The notes beneath the pieces are model-generated. The model was given only the letters and a program-made list of their open reading frames with translations. It did no database searches and was not told where the DNA came from. From assembly GCF_001513745.1 (NCBI RefSeq), contig NZ_CP013380.1, forward strand, positions 3,534,001-3,598,000: 64,000 bases of DNA, read 5' to 3'. The translations under genes were made by a program, and so were the position numbers. Positions 45,453 through 55,382 of the stretch are shown here, piece by piece. Source of the DNA: Burkholderia humptydooensis. Its GTDB lineage: Bacteria; Pseudomonadota; Gammaproteobacteria; Burkholderiales; Burkholderiaceae. The first letter of the stretch is position 1; each line of letters opens with the position of its first letter.

Positions 45453-47314
45453 GACCAGTTCGATTCGACGATTGCTTAGGATGGCTGCATGAAGGGCGCA
45501 CGCGACGCGGCGCCGTGATCTGCGAGGCGCTCGGACACGAGTCGCTGTGGACGCACAAGGTGGTCCGCGCGCTCGCCGAGCGCCTCGCCGGCGAAGGCAT
45601 GTGGGTGCTGCGCTTTCATTACCCGTGCACTGGCGATTCGGCGGGCGACGATCTCGCGCCGGGGCGGCTGCCCGCGAGCGTCGCGAGCGTGCGCCGCGCG
45701 CTTGCGGTGCTGCGCGAGCACGCGCCGCTCGACGACGTCACGCTCGTCGGCCTGCGCGCGGGCGCCGCGTTCGCGATGCTCGCGCTCGCGGGCGAAGACG
45801 CGCCCGAGGTCGACGCCTTCGTCGCGCTCGCGCCCGTCGTGCGCGGGCGCGCCTATCTGCGCGAGCTGTCGGTCGTGCAGAAGCGCTGGCTCGACACGAC
45901 GCCGCCCGCGATTCGCGAGCAGCACCACGAGGAGCCGTGGCTGAACATCCTCGGCCATCGCTACCCGGCCGATTTCGTCGCCGATCTGAAGCACGTCGAT
46001 CTGAGCGATGCGGCCGCGACGACGGCCGCACCGCCGCGCGCCGCGCTGCTCGTCGACACCGGCTACGGCGACAGTCCCGCGCTGCGCGATGCGCTCGTCG
46101 CGCGCGGCGTGCCGACGAACATCGAGCCGTTCCCGGAATGGCCGAACGCGTTGCAGGAAGGCGCGCGCTCGCGCGTGCCGCTCGCGGCACTCGAATCGGT
46201 CGCGCGCTGGATCGGCCATCGCGAGCGGGCGGCAACGCCGGAGCCGATCGCGGTCGATCGCGGCGCGCACGCGGCCGCCGCACGTGCGCCGGAGGCCGCG
46301 CCGCCGATCGTGTTCGCATTCGACGGCATCACCGAAACGCTCGTCCACGTCGGCGCGAAGCGGCTCGTCGGCACGCTGTGCGAGCCCGTCGTGCCCGCGC
46401 GCGCCGGCACGCCGTGCCTGCTGATCGCGAACACCGCGGCCAATCCGCGCAGCGCGGACGGCCGCATCGGCGTGCGGCTCGCGCGCACGCTCGCGCAGCG
46501 CGGCATCGCATCGCTGCGAATCGACATCGAAGGCATCGGCGACAGCGGCGCGCGTGCGCCCGACGATCAGGCCGACGTGCTGTATTCCGATCGCGCGATC
46601 GCGGACGTCGCCGCGGCCGCCGACTGGCTCGGCGCGCACTGCCGGCGGCCGGTCGTCGCGTTCGGCGTGTGCTCGGGCGCGTTCGCCGCGCTGCACGCGG
46701 CCGCGCACGCGCATGTGGCCGCAGGCGTGATCGCGGTCAACCTGCCGCGCTTCATCTGGCCGCACGGGCTCACCATCGCCGAAGCCCGCAAGCAGCAGAC
46801 GAACTCCGCGCGCGGCTATCTCGCGTCGATGCGCGACTGGAACAAATGGCGCCGCCTGCTGCGCGAAGGCCGCGACCTGCGCCCGGTGCTGAGCGCGCTG
46901 CGCCGCCATCTGACGTCGCGCCTGAGCGAGCCGGCCGCACGCCTCGCGGAGCGGTTCGGCCGCCGTCCGAAACCCGATACGCCGCGCGGCCTCGTCAGGA
47001 CGCTCACCGACCGGAACGTCCACACGATGCTCGTCTACGGCGAGTTCGATCCCGGCGTCGACGAGCTGAGCCGCTACTTCGGCTCGCCGCGCCGCGCGTT
47101 CAGGCGTTCGCCGCTCGTGAGCGTCACGATGATCCGCCTGCTCGATCATTCGGTGTACGGCGCGTCTGCGGCCGACATGATCATCGGGCTCTGTATCGAT
47201 ACGTTGACGGAATGGAACGACCGGACGCGCGGCCCGCAGCCGCGGCAGCGGCCGGCCGGCGCGCGGCGCGGCGCGGCGCACGCGGCCTCCGCCGATGCGG
47301 CCGCGTCGTCCTGA
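45449..47314 (+). CDS. Tandem alpha/beta hydrolase-fold protein with altered nucleophiles
   Basis: 621-residue protein of two alpha/beta hydrolase-like halves. In the first, the nucleophile elbow reads GLRAGA (Arg instead of Ser). In the second it reads GVCSGA (Cys instead of Ser), with plausible acid in YGEFDPGVDEL and His in LLDHSVYG. Similar GLRxGA elbows occur in exosortase-linked hydrolases of exopolysaccharide loci. The start is TTG, with AAGGATAG just upstream; TTGA overlaps the stop of the GH2 gene. It is the last gene of the coupled operon. A thioesterase- or transferase-like role is possible but not shown. Confidence 0.82.
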   Translation: MRPVRFDDCLGWLHEGRTRRGAVICEALGHESLWTHKVVRALAERLAGEGMWVLRFHYPCTGDSAGDDLAPGRLPASVASVRRALAVLREHAPLDDVTLVGLRAGAAFAMLALAGEDAPEVDAFVALAPVVRGRAYLRELSVVQKRWLDTTPPAIREQHHEEPWLNILGHRYPADFVADLKHVDLSDAAATTAAPPRAALLVDTGYGDSPALRDALVARGVPTNIEPFPEWPNALQEGARSRVPLAALESVARWIGHRERAATPEPIAVDRGAHAAAARAPEAAPPIVFAFDGITETLVHVGAKRLVGTLCEPVVPARAGTPCLLIANTAANPRSADGRIGVRLARTLAQRGIASLRIDIEGIGDSGARAPDDQADVLYSDRAIADVAAAADWLGAHCRRPVVAFGVCSGAFAALHAAAHAHVAAGVIAVNLPRFIWPHGLTIAEARKQQTNSARGYLASMRDWNKWRRLLREGRDLRPVLSALRRHLTSRLSEPAARLAERFGRRPKPDTPRGLVRTLTDRNVHTMLVYGEFDPGVDELSRYFGSPRRAFRRSPLVSVTMIRLLDHSVYGASAADMIIGLCIDTLTEWNDRTRGPQPRQRPAGARRGAAHAASADAAASS

Positions 47315-47357
47315 CGGCGACGCTCGCGCGCCGCTTTCGCCGCGACGCGCCGGCGTT

Positions 47358-48746
<1,389 letters not shown>

Positions 48747-49506
48747 TGGCGCCTCCGATCATGAACTGACTGTGTGACTCGACGAATTCGTGTATGGGCG
48801 AAAGCCGACGATCGTCTGCCTACCGGCAATGCAGCGCGAGATGGGAGGGTGTCGCGCCCCGCCCGTACACGATGCCGGGACGCGCCCGCTCGTATCGTTC
48901 GGGAGCGCACGTGAGATGCCTCGCTGGTCTCTGATTGAAGGTTAGATTTCGCAAAGAAAGCGGCGACGTATCGTATCGGCCGCGTTTCTGCACATGCGGC
49001 GCGCCGCGAGATCGGCAAGCAGCCTCGGACAAGCGGCGCAAGGTCCGCTCCGACAGCCGCGACACGCGTCGAATCGCCCGCGTCGCCGGGCTCGTTGAAC
49101 TCGTCCGGTCGGATTGCGCGGCACGCCGCGCGATCTTTTTCACCTCGCTCTCTCAGGATGGCTTTACTGCGCTTACTGCGTCGCGCTCAAGAAGCGGACT
49201 GTCGAAGTCACTCTACCATTCACGCTCTTTTGCCATCGAATTCCCGCCCGTGATTTGACCATCGTTGACCATTTATTGGGCAACCGCCACGGTTCGTATT
49301 GGACATTTTCACCCTGTTTAGTCATTGTCGCGCAGCCGCGCCGTAATGTTTGTGTATGAATGAAACAAATCCTCCAGACCGGCCGTTTCCTGCCCGGCAT
49401 TATTGAGATAAGACGCGTGTGCGATTCGCCGGGTCGAATTCGTCGAATGCTTGCGTCAGCGTCCAAGACGCGGTTCGTCTACATCGCTTGAACGAGTCCC
49501 TCGGGG
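48747..49506. other. Intergenic region upstream of the sigma-54 activator
   Basis: 760 bases with no convincing gene. The part 49195-49400 is AT-richer and contains the tandem repeat TTGACCAT-n2-TTGACCAT (49255-49272). The region must hold the activator's leftward promoter. Small open frames here have no ribosome-binding site or family resemblance. Confidence 0.55.
49255..49272. repeat. Direct repeat TTGACCAT with 10-base period
   Basis: Two copies of TTGACCAT at 49255-49262 and 49265-49272, one helical turn apart, inside an AT-rich stretch about 510 bases upstream of the sigma-54 activator start. They could be paired protein sites. Confidence 0.35.
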
Positions 49507-50223
49507 TCAGCGCGCATCGTCGAGCCAGACGCGGCTCCATTCAGCGACCTTCGGCGCCGCATGCGAGATCCACGCGCTCACGGGCGCGCTGCGCCCGTAG
49601 CACGACACGGCGATCGTGCAGGCCACCGCGGCGAACAGGATCGTCGATCGCGAAACGCGCGCCGCGCGCCGCGCAGCAACGGCACTTGCACTTGCACGCG
49701 GATGCGCGATGCCGATGCCGCACTCACGCCGCGACATCGGAACATTCCGAGCCGCATGCGCGCTGCCCGCCTGCATGCCGCTGGTGCCGCGCAGACATCT
49801 CGCCGTCGACACCGCGACAGCCGCACCAAGCAGCCAGCCGGTCACGATCTCGGACCACGAATGAAAGCCGAGCAGCACGCGTGACATGCCGATCGCGAGC
49901 GCGAACGCGAGCCCCGCCGCGATCGCGCGCCGCACATGCGCATCGCGCACGCAGATCGCCGCAACGAGCGGATACACCGCCGCGCCGAGCATCGTGTGCC
50001 CGCTCACGCCGGTGAAGCGCCAGGCGGCGATGCCGATTCCCCAGCCCGCGTAGACGAATTTCGTCATCGCGACCACGCCCGCCGCGCAAGCGAAGCCGAA
50101 CGCCCAGGCGAGCGCGGCGCGACGGCGGCCGGTCGCCGCGAGCCAGCTCAACACCGCGAAGGCGAGCGGCGCGGTGAGAATCGGATCGCCGAAATTGGTC
50201 AGCAGAAAGAGTAATCGCATCAC
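49507..50223 (-). CDS. PAP2 family phosphatase (phosphatidic acid phosphatase type 2)
   Basis: 238-residue membrane phosphatase with about six helices. Motif 2 is seen as VSGHTMLG and motif 3 as SRVLLGFHSWSEIVTGW; the first KxxxxxxRP motif is not clear. Between helices about 150-190 lies a basic soluble loop. In polysaccharide loci such enzymes can recycle undecaprenyl pyrophosphate to undecaprenyl phosphate, which would suit this setting. It follows the glycosyltransferase by 24 bases on the same strand. Confidence 0.85.
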   Translation of the reverse strand: MMRLLFLLTNFGDPILTAPLAFAVLSWLAATGRRRAALAWAFGFACAAGVVAMTKFVYAGWGIGIAAWRFTGVSGHTMLGAAVYPLVAAICVRDAHVRRAIAAGLAFALAIGMSRVLLGFHSWSEIVTGWLLGAAVAVSTARCLRGTSGMQAGSAHAARNVPMSRRECGIGIAHPRASASAVAARRAARVSRSTILFAAVACTIAVSCYGRSAPVSAWISHAAPKVAEWSRVWLDDAR

Positions 50224-50247
50224 GTCAGATCGAAGAGACGCCCGCGC

Positions 50248-51492
50248 TTAGATGCGCGCGAGCGTTTCGTTCCGGGAAGCGCCGTGCGGCACCGTCGTCG
50301 CATCGCGTTCGGCGGGCGCGTCGCCCGCCGCGACGCGCGATTCGAGCGGCGCGTCCCGCATCGTCTCGCCCAGTTCCGCCTGCAACGCGGCGTAGCCCTC
50401 GAGCACGAAGCGCGAGAACGCCGAGCGGAACCGCGCCGCGCTGAACCGCTCCGCGTTCGCGCGGCACGCATGCGGATCGAACGTGCCCGCCGGCAGCGCC
50501 TCGAACCAGTCGATCGCATCGATCAGCGCGCCGCATGTCTGCTTCGCATAGAAGAGGCCCGTCGGCGCCGCGCCCGTCGCACGCACCGATTCGCAGACGC
50601 CGCCCTTGCCGTACGCGATCACGGGCGTGCCGCACGCCTGCGCTTCGACGGGCGAGATGCCGAAATCCTCTTCCGCGGCGAACACGAACGCTTTCGCGCG
50701 CTGCAGATGGTCGTGCAGCACGTCGAACGGCTGGTAGCCGAGCAGCGTGACGTTCGGGCCCGCGAGCGAGCGGATCTTCGCCGCCTCCGGCCCGTCGCCG
50801 ATCACGATGAGCCGGCGCGACGGCATGTGCGAAAACGCCTCGACGATCAGATCGATCCGCTTGTACGGCACGAGGCGCGACGCCGTCAGGTAGAAGTCGT
50901 CCTTCGTGTCGCGCAGCGCGAGATGATCGACGTCGACGGGCGGATAGATGACCGTCGCGTCGCGCCGATACGTCTTGCGAATGCGTCGCGCGACGAAGCG
51001 CGAATTCGCCGCGAGCAGATCGACCCCGTTCGCGGAGCGCGCATCCCAGTTGCGAATGTAGTGCAGCAGCGTGCGCGCGAGCGCCGACTTCACGCCGCGC
51101 GCGAGCCCCGCCTCGTTCAGGTATTGATGCTGCAGATCCCACGCGTAACGCACGGGCGAATGCACGTAGCTCGCGTGCAACTGGTCCGGGCCGTTCAGCA
51201 CGCCCTTCGCCACCGCATACGAGCTCGACAGGATCAGGTCGTAGCCGGACAGATCGAACTGCTCGATCGCGAACGGGAAAAGCGGCAGATAGCTGCGGTA
51301 TTTGCTGCGCGCGAACGGCAATGTCTGGATGAACGACGTATGCACCGGCCGGCCGCGCAGGCATGAGCGGTCGTCGAGAAAATCGACGAGGCTGTAGATG
51401 TCGGCCTGCGGAAAGCAGTCGATCATCTGCGCGAGCACACGCTCCGCGCCGCCATACACCACCAGCCAGTCGTGAACGATTGCTACCTTCAA
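50248..51492 (-). CDS. Glycosyltransferase family 4 (WbaZ/mannosyltransferase-like)
   Basis: 414-residue GT-B enzyme. The N-terminus MKVAIVHDWLVVYGGAERVL is typical of group 1 mannosyltransferases; the donor site has DFYLTASRLVPYKRIDLIVEAF and AEEDFGISPVEAQACG, where the EX7E glutamates bind the nucleotide sugar. With ManC in the locus, GDP-mannose is the likely donor (inference). It shares a 377-base divergent region with the GNAT / manC operon and is followed by the PAP2 gene. Confidence 0.9.
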   Translation of the reverse strand: MKVAIVHDWLVVYGGAERVLAQMIDCFPQADIYSLVDFLDDRSCLRGRPVHTSFIQTLPFARSKYRSYLPLFPFAIEQFDLSGYDLILSSSYAVAKGVLNGPDQLHASYVHSPVRYAWDLQHQYLNEAGLARGVKSALARTLLHYIRNWDARSANGVDLLAANSRFVARRIRKTYRRDATVIYPPVDVDHLALRDTKDDFYLTASRLVPYKRIDLIVEAFSHMPSRRLIVIGDGPEAAKIRSLAGPNVTLLGYQPFDVLHDHLQRAKAFVFAAEEDFGISPVEAQACGTPVIAYGKGGVCESVRATGAAPTGLFYAKQTCGALIDAIDWFEALPAGTFDPHACRANAERFSAARFRSAFSRFVLEGYAALQAELGETMRDAPLESRVAAGDAPAERDATTVPHGASRNETLARI

Positions 51493-51869
51493 ACAGAAAG
51501 TCCTTTCGATGTGCGCTTGGGCGCGTCGGATCGAACGCGGGTTGCGTCGTCAGCGAGCGTCGCGAGTGGCACGGTGGCGCGTCGTCATCGCATCGCGGCC
51601 ATTATCCGAACAAGCACGCACGCCCTATGTGCGCGAGCGCACATTACGCAAGGATCGACGCCGCGGCTCGTGTGCGCCGCACACATCGGCGGCGCGCCGC
51701 ACGCCGCGCTTCGCTCGTCACGCGCACGGTACGCTTTCGAACAGAACGGCCCAGGGTCCGCTCGTATCTTTGCGACCATAGGCCGCATCGGAAACATCTC
51801 TCATGTCGCGGCGCACCAAACCCGCGCCGCACGACGCGGCACGCGGCCCAGAAACGAGGAATCTCCATC
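51493..51869. other. Divergent promoter region of the second exopolysaccharide block
   Basis: 377 bases between the leftward glycosyltransferase and the rightward GNAT / manC genes. No gene is seen. Its most notable content is a pair of related palindromes at 51627-51644 and 51670-51684. I looked for sigma-54 boxes here; TGGCACG near 51567 has the -24 element, but the GC is one base off. Confidence 0.55.
51627..51684. promoter_or_regulatory. Pair of related palindromes with TGTGCG/CGCACA core
   Basis: The first is ATGTGCGC-GA-GCGCACAT (8-base arms, 51627-51644); the second is GTGTGCG-C-CGCACAC (7-base arms, 51670-51684). Their centres are about 41 bases, or four helix turns, apart. A shared core in a divergent promoter suggests cooperative binding of one regulator. 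Confidence 0.5.
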
Positions 51870-52502
51870 ATGGACTGGACATGCTGCGAATTCAGGCATC
51901 TGAGTTCGAACGAGCTTTACATGATCCTTCGCGCACGCAACGCAGTCCTCGTCGTCGAGGATGCGCACACGCATCTCGACATCGACGGCAAGGACGAATT
52001 CGCGATCCACGTGTTCGCCGCCGACAAGCGCGGCGAGCAGCCGTCGATCGCCGCATACGCGCGCCTGCTGCCCGGTGACGACATCGACCCCGAAACGACC
52101 ATCGACAAGATCCTGACGAGCGCCGCGCATCGCGACGATCGCACGATCGACGCGCTGATCGAGCACGTGCTGGCGGCCGCGCACGCGCGCTGGCCGGATG
52201 CGCCGGTGCGCGTGCAGGCGCCCGCCCAACACGAAGGCTTCTACAACCGCTTCGGTTTCCGCAAGGTCGACGGGCCGTATCTCGAGCATGGCGCGCCTTA
52301 CGTCGGCATGCTGCGCGCGGCGAGCAGCCCGTCGGAGGCCGTGCGCAATCTGCTCGATCTCGTCGGCACCGCGCCGAATGCGAGCGCCGTCGCCGCGACC
52401 GCGGCGCGCAAGGCGCGCCAGGCCGATGCCGAATCCACCACCGAAGGCGAGCGCTACGCGTTCGCCGGCCGGCTGCCGGCCGATTCCGGAATGAACCGAT
52501 GA
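51870..52502 (+). CDS. GNAT family N-acetyltransferase (ElaA-like)
   Basis: 210-residue protein. Residues 1-150 resemble ElaA-type GNAT acetyltransferases: FRHLSSNELYMILRARNAVLVVE, then AYARLLPGDD and VRVQAPAQHEGFYNRFGFRKVDGPYLEHG, the acetyl-CoA and active-site end of the fold. A further 55-residue Ala-rich tail is unusual. GAGGA lies upstream of the ATG. It overlaps manC by four bases (ATGA), so it belongs to the polysaccharide operon and may acetylate a sugar precursor; ElaA's own substrate is unknown. Confidence 0.85.
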   Translation: MDWTCCEFRHLSSNELYMILRARNAVLVVEDAHTHLDIDGKDEFAIHVFAADKRGEQPSIAAYARLLPGDDIDPETTIDKILTSAAHRDDRTIDALIEHVLAAAHARWPDAPVRVQAPAQHEGFYNRFGFRKVDGPYLEHGAPYVGMLRAASSPSEAVRNLLDLVGTAPNASAVAATAARKARQADAESTTEGERYAFAGRLPADSGMNR

Positions 52503-54091
52503 CCGATCTCGCCACGAACCCCACTTCCACCGCGCCGCGCGACGCGTTGCCGCGCATCCTGCCCGTGATTCTCGCGGGCGGCTCCGGCACACGCCTCTGG
52601 CCGCTGTCGCGCGAGCACCATCCGAAACAACTGATCGACCTGATCGCCGACGAATCGCCGCTGTCCGCAACCGCGCGCCGCCTCACGGGCATCGCGAACG
52701 CCGAGCTCGCCGACACGCTGCTGCTCGTCTGCGGCGAGCAGCATCGCTTCACGAGCGCCGCGCAAGTGAGCGCGCGCGGCCTGAACGCGCGCATCCTGCT
52801 CGAGCCGGACGCACGCAACACGGCGCCCGCGCTCACGCTCGCCGCGCTCGAAGCGCTCGCGCATCACGACGACCCCGTGCTCGCGGCGATGCCCGCCGAT
52901 CATGCGGTGTCCGATGCGCGCGCGTTCCAGGACACGGTCGCGCAGGCGGCGCGCTACGCGCAGGACGGCGCGATCGTCACGCTCGGCGTGCTGCCGCGCC
53001 GCGCGGAAACGGGCTACGGCTATATCAAGGTCGGCGCGCCGCTTGCGGACTCGACCGGTGCCGAAGGCGGCCACGCGATCGACAGCTTCGTCGAGAAACC
53101 GCACCAGGAACTCGCGCAGCAATACCTGCAATCCGGCGACTACTGGTGGAACAGCGGCATCTTCGTCGTGCGCGCATCGACGTGGCTCGCGGCGATCCGC
53201 GCGCTGCAGCCGGACATGCACGCGGCCTGCGAAGCGGCGTGGCGCAACGGCGCGAACGACGGAGCGTTCTTCAGGGCGGATGCGGCGGCATTCGCCGGGT
53301 GCCCGTCCGATTCGATCGACTACGCGGTGATGGAGCGCCTGACGGGCGCGCGCTCGCTCGGCATCCCGGGCGTGATCGTGCCGCTCGCGGCCGGCTGGTC
53401 CGACGTCGGCTCGTGGGATGCGATCTGGGAACTGCTGCCGAAGGACGAAGCGGGCAACGTCGCGCGCGGCGACGTGCTGTTCGAAGGCACCGAAGACAGC
53501 TTCGCGCGCTCCGAAGGCCGGCTCGTCGCGTGCGTCGGGCTCAAGGACGTGGTCGTCGTCGAGACGCCGGATGCCGTGCTCGTCGCGAACAAGCATCGCG
53601 TGCAGGACGTGAAGACCGTCGTCGCGCGCCTGAAGTCCGGCCAGCACGATCAGGTGCGCGATCACCGCAAGGTGCAGCGCCCGTGGGGCTACTACGATTC
53701 GATCGATCGCGGCGAGCGCTTCCAGGTGAAGCGGATCGTCGTCGATCCGGGCAAGCAGTTGTCGCTGCAGATGCACTATCACCGCGCCGAGCACTGGATC
53801 GTCGTGCGCGGCACCGCCAAGGTCACGCGCGGCGACGAGACGTTCCTGCTGAGCGAGAACGAATCGACGTACATCGCGGTCGGCGCGGTTCACCGCCTGG
53901 AGAACCCGGGCAAGATTGCGCTCGAGATCATCGAGGTTCAATCGGGCGACTATCTCGGCGAAGACGACATCGTTCGCTTCGACGACCGTTACGGCCGCGC
54001 GAGCGCGCAACCCGCGCCCGATGCGGCGAAGCCGGCCGAGGCCGGGCTCGCGCCATCCGCCGAGCCTGCGCGCGCGCTCGGCGAGCACTGA
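52499..54091 (+). CDS. manC: Mannose-1-phosphate guanylyltransferase / mannose-6-phosphate isomerase (ManC/BceA type)
   Basis: 530-residue bifunctional enzyme that makes GDP-mannose. The N-terminal nucleotidyltransferase has the pyrophosphorylase signature VILAGGSGTRLWPLSREHHP, and residues about 375-490 form the type II isomerase cupin (RPWGYYDSIDRG; LSLQMHYHRAEHWIVVRGTA). A Pro/Ala tail follows. The length is slightly above the usual 470-510 because of the ends. It overlaps the GNAT gene by four bases and is followed by a glycosyltransferase after 33 bases. Confidence 0.94.
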   Translation: MTDLATNPTSTAPRDALPRILPVILAGGSGTRLWPLSREHHPKQLIDLIADESPLSATARRLTGIANAELADTLLLVCGEQHRFTSAAQVSARGLNARILLEPDARNTAPALTLAALEALAHHDDPVLAAMPADHAVSDARAFQDTVAQAARYAQDGAIVTLGVLPRRAETGYGYIKVGAPLADSTGAEGGHAIDSFVEKPHQELAQQYLQSGDYWWNSGIFVVRASTWLAAIRALQPDMHAACEAAWRNGANDGAFFRADAAAFAGCPSDSIDYAVMERLTGARSLGIPGVIVPLAAGWSDVGSWDAIWELLPKDEAGNVARGDVLFEGTEDSFARSEGRLVACVGLKDVVVVETPDAVLVANKHRVQDVKTVVARLKSGQHDQVRDHRKVQRPWGYYDSIDRGERFQVKRIVVDPGKQLSLQMHYHRAEHWIVVRGTAKVTRGDETFLLSENESTYIAVGAVHRLENPGKIALEIIEVQSGDYLGEDDIVRFDDRYGRASAQPAPDAAKPAEAGLAPSAEPARALGEH

Positions 54092-54124
54092 GAAGCGCGG
54101 GCGGACCCGCCCGCGCCGTTTCGC

Positions 54125-55321
54125 ATGAAAGTACTCGTCATCAACGATTTCGCCCGCAAGGGCGGCGCCGAAGAGGTCTACCGGACATCGGTCGACGTCC
54201 TGCGCGCGCAGCCGGGCGTCGAAGTCGCGACGTTCGACGAGCGCGCGTTCGAAGGGGCTGCGAGCGGCGCGGCGCGCGCGTGGAATGCGCCCGCCGCGCG
54301 CGCGCTCGCGGCCGCGCTCGAACGCGAGGCGCCGCAGCGCGTGCTCGTGCACAACTATCACAACCTGCTGTCGCCTTCCGTCGTGCCGGCGATCGCGCGC
54401 TACAAGCGGCGCACGGGCTGCCGCGCGTACCTCACGTGCCACGACTACCATCTCGTCTTCTACAACCCGAACCTGCTGACCTACCCGCGCGGCCGCGCGA
54501 CGCCGCTGCCGCTCGACGCGCTCGCGCGCGGCGCTCGGCTCTTCGAGCGATCGAGCCCGCGCGGTGCGCTGCACGACGCGATCAAGAAGCTGCACTGGCA
54601 CGCGATCGACGCGCTCGTGCAGCCCGCCGACGCGTTCGATCTGCTGCTCTGCCCAAGCCCGTACATGCGCGACGCGCTCGCGCAGCGCGGCATCGCGCGC
54701 ACCGCGCTGCTGCACAACCCGGTCAGCACCGCGCTCGCGCCGCGCGAGCCGAAATGCGCGGACCGCGAGCGGCTCGATCTCGCGTTCGTCGGCCGCATCG
54801 ATCCGGAAAAGGGCCTCGACGAATTTCTCGAACTCGCGAACGCGTCGCGCTTCGAGCGCATCGCGAGCGTGACCGTGTACGGCGACGGCGCTCAGCGCGC
54901 GATGCTCGAGCACAAGTACGCGGATCTGATCGCGGCCGGCCGGTTGCGCTTCGCCGGCCGGCTCGATCACGCGCGGCTCTTCGTCGCGCTGCGCGAGCAC
55001 GATGCGCTCGTGCTGCCGTCGGTGTGGGCGGAAAACGCGCCGCTCGTGATCGTCGAGGCGGCGATGATCGGGCTGCCCGTGCTCGTCCACGACGTCGGCA
55101 GCCTGTCGAGCTTCGGCGACGAGATCGGCAACAAGATCCGCTACGCGCGCAACGACGCGAGCCTCGCACACGCGCTCGACGCGTTGCGCGCGCATCTGCG
55201 CGACCCGCGGCGCCGTTACGACTGGTCGCTCTACACGCGGCAGCATTACGCCGAACGCCTGGCCGCGCTGCTGCAACTGAGCGCCGACGAAGCACGGGAA
55301 CTCGCGCCGCAATGCGATTGA
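54125..55321 (+). CDS. Glycosyltransferase family 4
   Basis: 398-residue GT-B glycosyltransferase beginning MKVLVINDFARKGGAEEVYR. The C-terminal half has LDLAFVGRIDPEKGLDEFLELA and ENAPLVIVEAAMIGLPVLVHD, the nucleotide-sugar site with the EX7E-like pattern. VHNYHNLLSPSVVPAIARYK and CHDYHLVFYNPNLLTYPRG are typical of group 1 enzymes in capsule loci. It lies between manC and the flippase gene on the same strand and would extend the repeat unit. Confidence 0.9.
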   Translation: MKVLVINDFARKGGAEEVYRTSVDVLRAQPGVEVATFDERAFEGAASGAARAWNAPAARALAAALEREAPQRVLVHNYHNLLSPSVVPAIARYKRRTGCRAYLTCHDYHLVFYNPNLLTYPRGRATPLPLDALARGARLFERSSPRGALHDAIKKLHWHAIDALVQPADAFDLLLCPSPYMRDALAQRGIARTALLHNPVSTALAPREPKCADRERLDLAFVGRIDPEKGLDEFLELANASRFERIASVTVYGDGAQRAMLEHKYADLIAAGRLRFAGRLDHARLFVALREHDALVLPSVWAENAPLVIVEAAMIGLPVLVHDVGSLSSFGDEIGNKIRYARNDASLAHALDALRAHLRDPRRRYDWSLYTRQHYAERLAALLQLSADEARELAPQCD

Positions 55322-55382
55322 TCGATCCGGTTCACCTCGCCGCGCGCGGCACGATGTCGCCCATGCGACGCGAAGGCCACGC

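Noticed and set aside
48820..49258. Small open frames on both strands upstream of the sigma-54 activator
   Set aside because: Around 60-107 codons each, no ribosome-binding sites and no family resemblance.
51561..51580. Possible sigma-54 promoter TGGCACG upstream of the GNAT/manC genes
   Set aside because: The -24 element is present, but the required GC is one base too close; sigma-54 spacing is strict.
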